A stretch of DNA of 64,000 nt from Bifidobacterium sp. WK012_4_13 (lineage in GTDB: Bacteria; Actinomycetota; Actinomycetes; Actinomycetales; Bifidobacteriaceae): positions 1,116,001 through 1,180,000 of the forward strand of contig NZ_CP129683.1 of the NCBI RefSeq assembly GCF_041080835.1. The letters run 5' to 3'. The notes below the pieces were generated by a model. The model saw only the letters and a program-made list of their open reading frames with translations, was not told where the DNA came from and did no database searches. Made by a program: the position numbers and the translations under genes. Shown one piece after another: positions 27,762 to 36,237 of this stretch (the stretch's first letter is position 1; each line of letters begins with the position of its first letter).

Positions 27762-27807
27762 TGCAAAGATATATTTGCATATATTACTTTGCAGAGATAT
27801 ATTTGCA
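27762..27807. promoter_or_regulatory. Two near-identical 18-bp operator-like palindromes before the winged-helix regulator
   Basis: TGCAAAGATATATTTGCA (27762-27779) and TGCAGAGATATATTTGCA (27790-27807) are 28 bp apart and differ at one base. Each has inverted TGCAAA/TTTGCA-type arms. The second ends 3 bp before the chosen ATG at 27811. The AT-rich centres could double as -10 elements. The position suggests autoregulation of the regulator and its coupled MFS gene. Confidence 0.75.
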
Positions 27808-27810
27808 TTC

Positions 27811-28560
27811 ATGACATCAACATCAAGCAACAACGGAAGAACGCCCCAGCCCCAGGGGCTCATGCCAAACCCGGAACAGCTGCGCGCGCTTACGCACCCG
27901 ATTCGTCTGCGGCTTCTGGGGATATTGAGACTCAACGGCTCCGCAACCGCCACGGATCTTGCAAGAATGACAGGACTCAACACCGGTTCGACAAGCTATC
28001 ATCTGAGAATCCTTGCGAAATATGGCTTCATCGAGAAGGACACGAAGCTGTCCTCCGGGAGAAAGCTGTTCTGGAAGGCCAGGCAGCTGTATAACGTCAT
28101 CGATGCACCCTCCGAGAAATCGCCGAATGCCGAGGACGAGCTGGATGCCGCGAGCGGGTTCATGCAGGTGGCGGCCTCTGAACTCTCCCGACAGATATTG
28201 CAGGCGGCAAGCACTTGGAAATCCATGGATTCGACCTGGCAGGACATATCGACCATGAGCGACTATGCCATGCTGCTGACACCCGAGGAGGCCGATTCGA
28301 TCGCCAGCCAGGTTCAAGGCATTCTCTTCGATGCGATGAAGAGGCACCCGCTTGTCCACTGGAAGAACATCGACGGTGCAGACGATGGAACCGTGCGAGG
28401 CTCGGATGACTGCACTGCGGAGCAAGGCGGCGAATCCGGTCACACGCCAGCGTCCGCACCAGACAGCTCCATCGCAGGACAAGCCGAGGGACCGAATCGA
28501 AGCAGGGCCATCGCCATGCAGTTCCACCTGTTCCCAGTGGCTCAGGACCTGCTCCGATGA
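27811..28560 (+). CDS. ArsR/HTH_20-type winged-helix transcriptional regulator
   Basis: 249 residues from the ATG at 27811. A winged helix-turn-helix lies at about 18-85: LRALTHPIRLRLLGILRLNGSATATDLARMTGLNTGSTSYHLRILAKYGFIEKD, the ArsR-like pattern. No metal-binding cysteines are present, so it is not a classical metal sensor. The middle (about 110-185) is helical; the last 60 residues are low complexity before RAIAMQFHLFPV. It overlaps the MFS start by 4 bp (ATGA), so the two are translationally coupled and it most likely controls that exporter. Operator-like palindromes overlap its leader. Confidence 0.9.
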   Translation: MTSTSSNNGRTPQPQGLMPNPEQLRALTHPIRLRLLGILRLNGSATATDLARMTGLNTGSTSYHLRILAKYGFIEKDTKLSSGRKLFWKARQLYNVIDAPSEKSPNAEDELDAASGFMQVAASELSRQILQAASTWKSMDSTWQDISTMSDYAMLLTPEEADSIASQVQGILFDAMKRHPLVHWKNIDGADDGTVRGSDDCTAEQGGESGHTPASAPDSSIAGQAEGPNRSRAIAMQFHLFPVAQDLLR

Positions 28561-30041
28561 TGGGCGCGCTGTCTTGGAGACGCATCCACGTTCGACGCAC
28601 GCATATTGTTCTCGGCGCCTGGCTGTGTGCAGACATCGTTTCGCTGTTCGGCAGCACGCTAAGCAGTCTCGCCGTGCCCTGGATGGTCCTGAACCTGACG
28701 CATAACACCATCGCGACGGGAATCGTGAGCGCTGTCCAGCTCGGCATGCTCGTCGTCGCCAACATCCTCTGCGGCCCGCTGATCGACAAGGTCGGTCCCA
28801 CCCGGATCTCGGTGACATGCGACTGCATCAGTGCGGCGTTCATCGCCCTGATTCCAGTGCTATGGTTCGCACACCTGTTCTCGATACCACTGCTGATAGG
28901 AATCGTCGCAATCGTGGGTGCCATGCGCGGGCCTTCCAACAATGCCAAGGACATCCTTTCTCCCAGCATCGCGGCATACGCCAGACAGCCGATGGAAAGG
29001 ATCACCGGCCTCTCCAGCACCACAAGCCACCTTGCCGGTACCATCGGCTCCGCTCTCGGAGGGGTCATCGTCGGAATCGTCGGTGGACCGTACGCCCTTG
29101 CCTTCACCTCACTGGCATTGCTATTCGGCGCGTCCATGATCGGCCACGTGGTCCGCCCCGCATTGCTGGGCAACGAATCCGTCACCGAGATCATCAAGGA
29201 CACGGCAGACCCTGATTCACTGCGCGCCGATGCCTCACCGACCCGGAACACAGACAGTCAGCAGGTGCCGGCACAGCAGACCGTCCAGGCTATGCAGGCA
29301 ACGCAAGCCATGCAGACCACGCAAGCCACGGAGCAAAGGCGGTCACATCACAGGACGACACTCACCACGCAGCTTGGCTCCTACCTTCGCGCCTATGTCG
29401 GCAACATCGCTGAGGGATGGAAGGTCCTGCTCACGATTCCGGTAGTCCTGGGGTTCTCGTTCATACCGGCAGTCACCAATATGATTGACATCGCCTGGAC
29501 CGACGTGCTTGCACCTGCATGGGTGATAGGCCAGCATCATGGCTCAGGCTCACTCGGCCTTCTGTTTGCGTGCCTCACCTTCCCCGCTCTGATCGGAAGC
29601 ACCATAGCGACGGTAGTCGCCGATCGTCTGCCACGCTTCCCTATTCTGGTGATCGGATATCTGCTCGTTGGATTTCCTCGATACATCGTCATGGCCCTGA
29701 ATGCTCCGCTACCGGTGATACTCACGGTGATCGCGATAGGCGGCTTCGGTTCGGGATTCCTGAATCCCATCTTCGGCGCGGTCATCTATGAGAGAATCCC
29801 CGCAGCATCACGCGGCAAGGTCATGTCCCTGACGAGCGCACTGACTTGGGGACTGATGCCTGTCGGCTCCCTTGTCGGCGGGTTCGCGTCGCATATGCTC
29901 GGTCTTGATGCCACCCTTGCCCTGCTCGGCAGCCTCTATCTCGTCGTGACTCTGCTTCCGGTCTTCATTCCGGCATTGCATCACATCGAGCGTCCCGCCA
30001 GGCAGCGCGACAGCGCCGAGGAGGCAGGCAGCGGCATATGA
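28557..30041 (+). CDS. MFS transporter coupled to the winged-helix regulator
   Basis: 494 residues with twelve hydrophobic segments. The first half carries LCADIVSLFGSTLSSLAVPWMVL and CGPLIDKVGPTRISV (A-motif). A cytoplasmic loop of around 90 residues between helices 6 and 7 contains a short Gln/Thr/Ala repeat (QAMQATQAMQTTQATEQ, about 242-258), encoded by a small tandem repeat. The overlap with the regulator and the shared operator make an efflux role with ligand-induced expression likely; this is inference from context. The exporter could handle a drug or a host- or plant-derived compound. Ends at a bidirectional hairpin. Confidence 0.9.
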   Translation: MMGALSWRRIHVRRTHIVLGAWLCADIVSLFGSTLSSLAVPWMVLNLTHNTIATGIVSAVQLGMLVVANILCGPLIDKVGPTRISVTCDCISAAFIALIPVLWFAHLFSIPLLIGIVAIVGAMRGPSNNAKDILSPSIAAYARQPMERITGLSSTTSHLAGTIGSALGGVIVGIVGGPYALAFTSLALLFGASMIGHVVRPALLGNESVTEIIKDTADPDSLRADASPTRNTDSQQVPAQQTVQAMQATQAMQTTQATEQRRSHHRTTLTTQLGSYLRAYVGNIAEGWKVLLTIPVVLGFSFIPAVTNMIDIAWTDVLAPAWVIGQHHGSGSLGLLFACLTFPALIGSTIATVVADRLPRFPILVIGYLLVGFPRYIVMALNAPLPVILTVIAIGGFGSGFLNPIFGAVIYERIPAASRGKVMSLTSALTWGLMPVGSLVGGFASHMLGLDATLALLGSLYLVVTLLPVFIPALHHIERPARQRDSAEEAGSGI

Positions 30042-30043
30042 AA

Positions 30044-30072
30044 ATCGGGCTGCCACGATATGGCAACCCGAT
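30044..30072. terminator. Bidirectional stem-loop between MFS and ribokinase genes
   Basis: ATCGGGCTGCCA and TGGCAACCCGAT pair around a 5-nt loop, with one internal mismatch. It lies 2 bp after the rightward MFS stop and 26 bp after the leftward ribokinase stop, so it can end both transcripts. Confidence 0.75.
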
Positions 30073-30098
30073 GGTTCAACCGCAGATGCTGTCAGCAG

Positions 30099-31103
30099 TC
30101 AGTTTCCCTGCACAAAATCGATTATCTCCTGCGCATCGCCATAGGACGACTGCGCACCCCTGCCAAGCGTCGAATATGCGGAAACCGCGGAGGCGACGGT
30201 ACACGAGGATGCCAGTGCATTGCCACTCGCAAGACCTGCAAGCACGGACCCCATGAAGGAGTCCCCCGCACCCGTCGTATCGACGGGCTTCACCTTGCAT
30301 GCGGGAACATGGACCACGTCCGGCCCGTCGAGCACGACGGCGCCAGCCGAACCCAGCGTGACCACGACCCGATCCAGCCCCGTGGCATGCAGCCGGTCAT
30401 TGATCGATTCCCAGTCGGATTCAAGGCCCGGTTCCGATTCCATTCGCAGCCACTGCGCGGTTTCGTGCTCGTTCATGATGACGATGTCTGCAGCATCGGC
30501 CAGCGCGTGCCTCAGTGCCTCGTTCAGGTCTTCGGGCATTGGCGATATGTTAAGGAGCACTGTGGTGTCGGCCGCATGCGCCACATGGGCCGCTTCGATC
30601 ACTGCGGCAAGCGGCGCCTCAAGACAGAGCCCGAGGATATCGGATCGCTCTATGACGGCGGCATGCCTGTGAATGCACTCTGCATCGACCTTCGCATTCG
30701 CACCGGAAGACACTACGATGAAATTCTCTCCATGGGGATCGACCACGATGATCGTCGAACCAGATGGTCCGTTGACATGTTCGACGTGAGCCGTCGCGAC
30801 ACCGACCTTCTCGAGTTCGTGAAGCAGGAAATCAGCATTCGCATCCGAACCCACCGCCCCGATCATGTCGGTCTGGAGCTGGAGTCGCGCGCAGCTCGCC
30901 GCCTGGTTCGCAGACTTACCGCCTGCATGAATCGCCATCGGCCCACCGACGATGGTCTCGCCCGGCTTCGGCATCGCATCGACCTCGACCACATGATCGG
31001 CATTCATCGAGCCCACGATGGACACGTGGGCAGCCAGAGATGACGAAGCTATTCGATCCAGTTCATCCATGATCTCGTCTTTATTCAACTTCAGCTGTTT
31101 CAC
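30099..31103 (-). CDS. rbsK: PfkB-family ribokinase
   Basis: 334 residues from a GTG at 31103 (AGGGTGG upstream). The PfkB family signatures are present: IVGSMNADHVVEVDAMPKPGET at the N-terminus, IHAGGKSANQA, and the ATP-site DTTGAGDSF with the catalytic Asp near residue 280. The N-terminus is about 25 residues longer than in E. coli RbsK. Ribokinase makes ribose 5-phosphate; here it would use ribose freed by the nucleoside hydrolase at 32607. It is the last gene of that leftward operon, 88 bp after the MFS gene. Confidence 0.92.
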   Translation of the reverse strand: MKQLKLNKDEIMDELDRIASSSLAAHVSIVGSMNADHVVEVDAMPKPGETIVGGPMAIHAGGKSANQAASCARLQLQTDMIGAVGSDANADFLLHELEKVGVATAHVEHVNGPSGSTIIVVDPHGENFIVVSSGANAKVDAECIHRHAAVIERSDILGLCLEAPLAAVIEAAHVAHAADTTVLLNISPMPEDLNEALRHALADAADIVIMNEHETAQWLRMESEPGLESDWESINDRLHATGLDRVVVTLGSAGAVVLDGPDVVHVPACKVKPVDTTGAGDSFMGSVLAGLASGNALASSCTVASAVSAYSTLGRGAQSSYGDAQEIIDFVQGN

Positions 31104-31191
31104 GCATCCACCCTTTCAAAGCTTCTCCCTATAGTTATACCGCCATCTCGGCCATCTCCGCCTCAGCGAATCACCTGGCGGGCCGAGCGGT

Positions 31192-32610
31192 TCACTGCTC
31201 CGTCTTCTCGACCGATGGAATGAAGAAGGAGCATACCAGAGCCAGAATGACCAGAATAAGGCCCGTGCCGACACTGAACACATACGAGGACACGCTTGTG
31301 CCTCCGCCGACCTGCGTCATCACGGCATAGAGGATCGCGAAGCTCAGACCGGCTCCAAGGTTGAATGCGCCAGCGTTCAGACCGGGAAGATAACCGGTGT
31401 TGTCAGCCGGAGAGAGCACGATTCCCAGACCGTTGAGCATGATGTTGACCGTTCCGGCATAGGTGATGCCCACGAAGATCGAAACGGCGACCAGAGCCCA
31501 GACGCTCACGGAAGTGGCAGTGAACATGATGGCGATGACGCCGATCGCCGTGGCGACCAAGCCGTAGCGCAACACCCTGTGATACCCATATCGGCTGGTG
31601 AGCCAGCCCGCGACGGGTCCGAACACCAATCCCGCAAGTGCGTATGGCGTAAGGGTTGCGAGAGATGCCACGTCCGCGCTCAATCCTGCGCCGAGCTTCG
31701 CATCCTGAGCGATGGCAGGAACGATGCCGTTCATGATTGCGAACACGCCGGTCATCGTGAGCAGCGTGGTGAGCAGCAGGCCCCATGTCCTGCGCTGCTT
31801 CAGATACACGGTCGTGACCATCGGTTCCCTCTTACGCTTCTCGACGTTCCAGAAGACGACGAAGGCGACCACAGCCACCACCAGCATGATGACGACATAC
31901 AACCAATTCGCCGCGGCGAGCTTCTCTATCTCATCGACGGCAAGCAGCAGCGCTCCGATTGCGATGACCAGCAGAATCGCACCGATCCAATCCATCTTGG
32001 CCTTGGTATCCGCCCAGCTTTCGCGAGTATAGATCGCCGTCATGATCACGGCGATAAGAGCGATGCCCGCCATGGTCCAGAAGATCGAGCGGAATCCGTA
32101 ATGGGCTGCAAGCCATCCGCCAAGCAGCGCATCGACGCCCGCGATACCGCCATTGACCGATGTGATGATGGCCATCAGACGAGCATAGCGCTTGTCGTCA
32201 GGTACTCGAACATGCAGCATTATGAGGCATAGAGGAACGATCGGACCGCACACACCCTGCAGAACACGACCAAGCATCAGCATGGGAATGTTGACTGCGA
32301 GAGCGGAAACCGCGCACCCTGCAATCGTGGCGATCAGCATGCCGATGAGCACCTTCTTGCGACCTGCGGAATCCGCGAGGCGTGGAAGGAAGAGCGAGAA
32401 TAGGGCGGCTGCGGTAAAGAACACGGTCTGTGTCAGTCCGACTTCGGAAGCGGTCGTATTGAGTTCTCGCTGCATGGTCACCAAGGCAGGCGAGAGCATC
32501 GAAGTATTGAGCTGGAATGCGAAGACGGCAACCAGAAGAGCGATCATCAGGCCGATGATCGAGGAAGCCGATTCAGGCTTGTTCGCGGAAGCCTTCATGT
32601 CAGTGGTCAT
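31192..32610 (-). CDS. MFS transporter, probable nucleoside importer
   Basis: 472 residues. Hydrophobic profile suggests 14 helices, as in DHA2-type carriers: LNTSMLSPALVTMQRELNTTASEVGLTQTVFF then LPRLADSAGRKKVLIG (A-motif), and GRVLQGVCGPIVPLCLIM (C-motif-like). The gene overlaps the end of the nucleoside hydrolase gene by 4 bp and is followed by ribokinase. That context points to nucleoside or ribose uptake even though the family name alone would suggest drug export. The substrate is inferred. Confidence 0.88.
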   Translation of the reverse strand: MTTDMKASANKPESASSIIGLMIALLVAVFAFQLNTSMLSPALVTMQRELNTTASEVGLTQTVFFTAAALFSLFLPRLADSAGRKKVLIGMLIATIAGCAVSALAVNIPMLMLGRVLQGVCGPIVPLCLIMLHVRVPDDKRYARLMAIITSVNGGIAGVDALLGGWLAAHYGFRSIFWTMAGIALIAVIMTAIYTRESWADTKAKMDWIGAILLVIAIGALLLAVDEIEKLAAANWLYVVIMLVVAVVAFVVFWNVEKRKREPMVTTVYLKQRRTWGLLLTTLLTMTGVFAIMNGIVPAIAQDAKLGAGLSADVASLATLTPYALAGLVFGPVAGWLTSRYGYHRVLRYGLVATAIGVIAIMFTATSVSVWALVAVSIFVGITYAGTVNIMLNGLGIVLSPADNTGYLPGLNAGAFNLGAGLSFAILYAVMTQVGGGTSVSSYVFSVGTGLILVILALVCSFFIPSVEKTEQ

Positions 32611-33557
32611 TTGTCAAGTCCTTCGCCAATGTTCGCGATCGCTTCGTGGATCAGCTGCCAGAAGCGGTCCACATCCAATGTTTCGCCATACTGCGTATGG
32701 CAGTCGGCAGGTGCGGGCGCGCGCAGGTCGGCGACCGTCATGCCCAAAGTCAGATCGCCCTTGGTCTCGATGTCGATCGGAGCCTTGCGTGTGGTGATGA
32801 CCTCGGGGTCAAGAAGGTAGGCGACCGCGCACGGGTCATGCACCGGCGGGTCGACGAAGCCTTGGTTCTCGGCGTATGCCTTGCGGAAGAAGTCCATAAG
32901 GTGACTCACGAAGTCAGCGGTTGGGGTTCCTATCGATTCGATGTCGCGCTGACGCTCAGGAGTGCACAATGCCTGATGAGTCAGATTCAGTCCGATCATC
33001 GTGACCGGCCATGATGCGTTGAACACCACGTGAGCGGCTTCGGGATCGACCTTGATGTTGAACTCTGCGACGGCGCTCCAATTGCCGACGTTGATGCCGC
33101 CACCCATGAGAACGACCTCTTTCACACGCTCAACGATGCGCGGCTCCTTGCGCACGGCCATCGCGATATTCGTCAGCGGTCCTGTGGGAACAAGGGTCAC
33201 CGTCTTCGGCTCGTTGCCCATGACCGTATCGATGATGAAATCGACGGCATGCCTGTCGATGACGCCGTGCGATGGCTTTGGCAGATCCACACCATCGAGA
33301 CCAGTATCGCCATGCACTCCCGGTGCCGTTTCCAATTCACGTATCAGCGGCGATGCGCACCCTGCAGCGACTGGCACCTGATATGCGTGCGCCTGCTCCA
33401 AGACCGCGAGTGCGTTGTACGTGACCTTGTGCAGTGTCTGGTTTCCACCGATGGTTGTTATTCCCAGCAGGTCAATGTTGTCGTTTCCAAGCGCCAACAG
33501 AATAGCGACTGCGTCGTCATGCCCTGGATCACAATCAAGAATGATTTTTCGTCCCAC
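32607..33557 (-). CDS. Inosine-uridine-type ribonucleoside hydrolase
   Basis: 316 residues from a GTG with AAGGAG 5 nt upstream. The family fingerprint DCDPGHDDA at residues 8-16 supplies the calcium-binding aspartates. VTLVPTGPLTNIAMA, EVVLMGGGI and EFNIKVDPEAA follow, and the C-terminal HDPCAVAYL gives the last calcium Asp and a catalytic-type His. It splits nucleosides into base and ribose. First gene of a nucleoside operon with MFS and ribokinase; overlaps the MFS gene by 4 bp. Base preference (IunH, RihA, RihB, RihC) cannot be fixed from sequence. Confidence 0.94.
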   Translation of the reverse strand: MGRKIILDCDPGHDDAVAILLALGNDNIDLLGITTIGGNQTLHKVTYNALAVLEQAHAYQVPVAAGCASPLIRELETAPGVHGDTGLDGVDLPKPSHGVIDRHAVDFIIDTVMGNEPKTVTLVPTGPLTNIAMAVRKEPRIVERVKEVVLMGGGINVGNWSAVAEFNIKVDPEAAHVVFNASWPVTMIGLNLTHQALCTPERQRDIESIGTPTADFVSHLMDFFRKAYAENQGFVDPPVHDPCAVAYLLDPEVITTRKAPIDIETKGDLTLGMTVADLRAPAPADCHTQYGETLDVDRFWQLIHEAIANIGEGLDK

Positions 33558-33633
33558 TTCAACTCCTTCATTCCTTTGCCTATATCCGAATCAAGGGTTC
33601 ATGCCGCAAAGCACGGCGTCGCACGGCGCATCA

Positions 33634-33643
33634 CAATCGATTG
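33634..33643. promoter_or_regulatory. LacI/RbsR-like operator candidate upstream of the nucleoside operon
   Basis: CAATCGATTG is a perfect palindrome with the central CG typical of LacI-family sites; the context AGCAATCGATTGTGA resembles ribose/nucleoside repressor sites. It lies 77 bp before the nucleoside hydrolase start. A TTGCGA at 33655-33660 (minus strand) could be the -35 box, though no good -10 was found. The rest of the 33558-33915 gap shows only a small tandem duplication. Confidence 0.5.
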
Positions 33644-33783
33644 CTCATTTCCATCGCAACGACATGAATGTACCATGCAACATTCCGCATCTTCCCAACT
33701 ACGGCACTGTGTCTGGCTCCTTGTCATCAGATTTCGACGACGGGCCATTCCCCCAACCTAAAATCGTACAACCATAACCTTGA

Positions 33784-33817
33784 CATGGCACACTGCGACA
33801 CATGGCACACTGCGACA
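33784..33817. repeat. 17-bp tandem duplication
   Basis: CATGGCACACTGCGACA occurs twice in direct tandem between the nucleoside and osmoprotectant operons. No role is evident. Confidence 0.8.
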
Positions 33818-33915
33818 CATCGCATCGTCATGTTCGCCTCATCACATGGTCCTCCGGGATTCCCGGGCATGCAAGTCGGAGCGCACGAATTCAACCGTCG
33901 CCTATCGGACGCAGG

Positions 33916-34833
33916 TCAGAGAAGCTTCTGTTCCTGCAGCCATTTCTTCGCGATCGCAGAGGCGGACTGCCTGTCGTTGACGCTTTCGCCGTTCATCGTC
34001 ATCAGACTCTTCGTCGTGAGCTTGCCCTGCACTTCATTGAGAGTGGCGCTCACCTTGTCAGACTCGGCGGATTTCGCGATCAGAGGGACCACCCGCTGCG
34101 GCAGAATCATCTGCTTCGGATCCTTGAGCGTCACCAGATCGTCGGTCTTGATGCTCGGCGATGTCGTATTGATGTTCGCCATCTGCACCGTACCGTCGAG
34201 CAGGGCCTTGATCGTCGTTGCACCACCACCGTCGTTGATCGGGACCAAGGTCGCATCGACGCCATATTGCTGCTTCAGTCCCTTGATGCCATAGGGTCTC
34301 GTTGCGAATTCGGGAGCCGCAGCGATCTTGAGCCCGCTTATTCCGGCAAGGTCGGCAATGCTGGTGACATGGTGCTGCTCGCTGTATTCCCTTGTCACGT
34401 TGATTGAGTCGGAATCCTCTGCATCGGCCTGGTCCAGGACTGCGAATTGGCTTGGCAGCGCCTTCTTCGTTGCCGCATAGACGGCATCCGCGCCTTGCGC
34501 AGTCGAAGTCTTGTCAAAGTATTGCAGGAGGTTGCCGGTGTATTCGGGAACCAGATCGATAGAACCATCCTTGAGCGCCGCGATGTACACATCGCGCGCG
34601 CCTATGTCCGGCTTGAGAGCTGTGTTGATCCCCTTGGCCGCAAGAGCCTGGGCATAGATGTTCGCAAGTATCTCACTTTCGGCAAAGTTGGCAGAGCCTA
34701 TGGTTATCGTCGATGAATCTCCCTGTGAGCTGGAAGCTGCGTCAAGCGGATTGGATGAACCACATCCGACAGCAGCCATCAGCATCACCCCGGTCAACGC
34801 TCCCCCAAGCAGCTTTCTTCCAAACGAATTCAT
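33916..34833 (-). CDS. Osmoprotectant (glycine betaine/choline-type) ABC transporter substrate-binding lipoprotein
   Basis: 305 residues from the ATG at 34833 with GGTGGGAG upstream. Signal peptide ends in a lipobox (MAAVGC) with a GSSNPLDAASSS linker. The OpuAC/OpuCC fold is seen in TITIGSANFAESEILANIYAQALAAKGINTAL, then DLVPEYTGNLLQYF, typical of the family, and PINDGGGATTIKALLDGTVQMAN. It binds quaternary ammonium osmolytes or choline in this family; ligand not determined. Last gene of a four-gene operon, 70 bp after the second permease. Confidence 0.92.
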   Translation of the reverse strand: MNSFGRKLLGGALTGVMLMAAVGCGSSNPLDAASSSQGDSSTITIGSANFAESEILANIYAQALAAKGINTALKPDIGARDVYIAALKDGSIDLVPEYTGNLLQYFDKTSTAQGADAVYAATKKALPSQFAVLDQADAEDSDSINVTREYSEQHHVTSIADLAGISGLKIAAAPEFATRPYGIKGLKQQYGVDATLVPINDGGGATTIKALLDGTVQMANINTTSPSIKTDDLVTLKDPKQMILPQRVVPLIAKSAESDKVSATLNEVQGKLTTKSLMTMNGESVNDRQSASAIAKKWLQEQKLL

Positions 34834-34903
34834 GTTTCTCCCACCTTCCTCTTGTCTTTTCATCTCTTCCATACGGTTTCTCTCAGCTCCTCTTGAAACG
34901 CGA

Positions 34904-35581
34904 CTATGCACGCTGAGCGATCTGCGAGTATCGCGAATGCCGGGCAATCACGCTCTGCAAGGTCAGCATGACGACATCGACCGCGATCGATAGCCCGATG
35001 ACCAGAAAGGACGCGCCAAGCATCTGTGGATAGTCTCGAACTGCAAGTCCATCGATCAGGAAACGTCCGAGTCCGCCAACTGGCAGGAACGCGGCAACGG
35101 TCCATGTGGCAATGATCTGAGTGAATGCCGAGCGTACGCCTCCCAGAATCGGAGGGAACGCGGTCGGCAGCTCGACATTCCATAGAATCTGCCATTCGTT
35201 GAATCCTATGGCGCGCATCGCGTGCGTCGTAGTCTGACTCACGTTTGCGATTCCTGAATACGTCGCAGCCAGCACCGGAGGAATCGCAAACATCACCATC
35301 ACGATCATCGGAGCCGATATCCCGAGGCCAAAAATCAATGCAAGCGCGCTGAGCATCCCCAGGGTCGGAAGCGCACGCATCGCATTCACGACCGAAATCA
35401 CGGACAATGCCTTGCCGTAATGGCCGATGTAGCAAGCCAGGGGAATCGCAATGAGACACGTGATGGCAAGCGTTGCCAGGGAATATTCCAGGTGCTGCAT
35501 CAGTCTCAGCGCAATGCCACCTTGCCCATCCCAATTCGAAGCCTCGCCCAGCCAGCGCAGCGTCTGTGAGAATACATTCAT
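34904..35581 (-). CDS. Osmoprotectant ABC transporter permease (OpuCD-like)
   Basis: 225 residues from the ATG at 35581, which overlaps the previous stop by 4 bp. Five to six helices. LPTLGMLSALALIFGLGISAPM and the EAA-type loop HAMRAIGFNEWQILWNVELPTAFPPILGGVRSA identify the OpuBB/OpuBD branch. The N-terminal MNVFSQTLRWL.EASNWDGQGGI part is amphipathic. Works as a heterodimer with the permease at 35578-36237. Confidence 0.92.
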   Translation of the reverse strand: MNVFSQTLRWLGEASNWDGQGGIALRLMQHLEYSLATLAITCLIAIPLACYIGHYGKALSVISVVNAMRALPTLGMLSALALIFGLGISAPMIVMVMFAIPPVLAATYSGIANVSQTTTHAMRAIGFNEWQILWNVELPTAFPPILGGVRSAFTQIIATWTVAAFLPVGGLGRFLIDGLAVRDYPQMLGASFLVIGLSIAVDVVMLTLQSVIARHSRYSQIAQRA

Positions 35582-36237
35582 GCGACCGACCCCCTTCCTG
35601 CCGGACCGTGACGGTTCCATGGCATGAGAAGACGGCCCGAAACAGCCAGAATCTGGTCGAAGATCAGCGCGATCAAGGCGGTTCCTACGATGCCAACCCA
35701 TATTTCGAACGGAAAGTCACGCTGATACCCTTCCAGAAAGAAGAAGCCGAGCGAATTCACCCCTATGAGGGAACCTACGGTGACGAGGCTTATCGTGCTT
35801 ACGGAAACCACTCGAATGCCGGCCAGCAGCTGAGTGCCCGCCAGAGGAAGCTCGACCTGGAAGAACTTCTTCCAGACACCGAACCCCATTGCATCAGCCG
35901 CATGCATCGCATTCGAATCTATCGACAGGAAGGCATGAGAAGCCGATGTGAGCATGATTGCAACCGCATAGATCGTCAATGCGACTTCGATGTTGATCGG
36001 ATCCAGTATCCGCGTTCCCAGCAATGCCGGAAGAAAGATGAGCAGCGGCAGGGATGGGATGGCATACAGCACGCTGGACGCGACGTAGAGGCTGACGCGC
36101 GTCAGCCTGGCTCCATTTGCCAGTCTTGCCAGAGGAACGGCGATGAGAGTGCCAATGATTATCGGCAATGCACTCAATACGATGTGCTGCAACGCATAAT
36201 CCATGATCTGCGATGTGTTTTGAGTCAGCCAGTTCAT
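35578..36237 (-). CDS. Osmoprotectant ABC transporter permease (OpuCB-like)
   Basis: 219 residues; the ATG at 36237 overlaps the ATPase stop by 4 bp and is preferred to a start 7 codons earlier. MNWLTQNTSQIMDYALQHIVLSALPIIIGTLIAVPLA is a typical OpuCB opening. The coupling loop ADAMGFGVWKKFFQVELPLAGTQLLAGIR is the EAA motif. VSTISLVTVGSLIGVNSLG is also conserved in the family. The gene overlaps its partner permease by 4 bp. Confidence 0.93.
   Translation of the reverse strand: MNWLTQNTSQIMDYALQHIVLSALPIIIGTLIAVPLARLANGARLTRVSLYVASSVLYAIPSLPLLIFLPALLGTRILDPINIEVALTIYAVAIMLTSASHAFLSIDSNAMHAADAMGFGVWKKFFQVELPLAGTQLLAGIRVVSVSTISLVTVGSLIGVNSLGFFFLEGYQRDFPFEIWVGIVGTALIALIFDQILAVSGRLLMPWNRHGPAGRGSVA

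Noticed and set aside
28160..29251. 363-codon minus-strand frame across the winged-helix regulator and MFS genes
   Set aside because: Antisense to two coupled genes with clear motifs; no recognisable protein.
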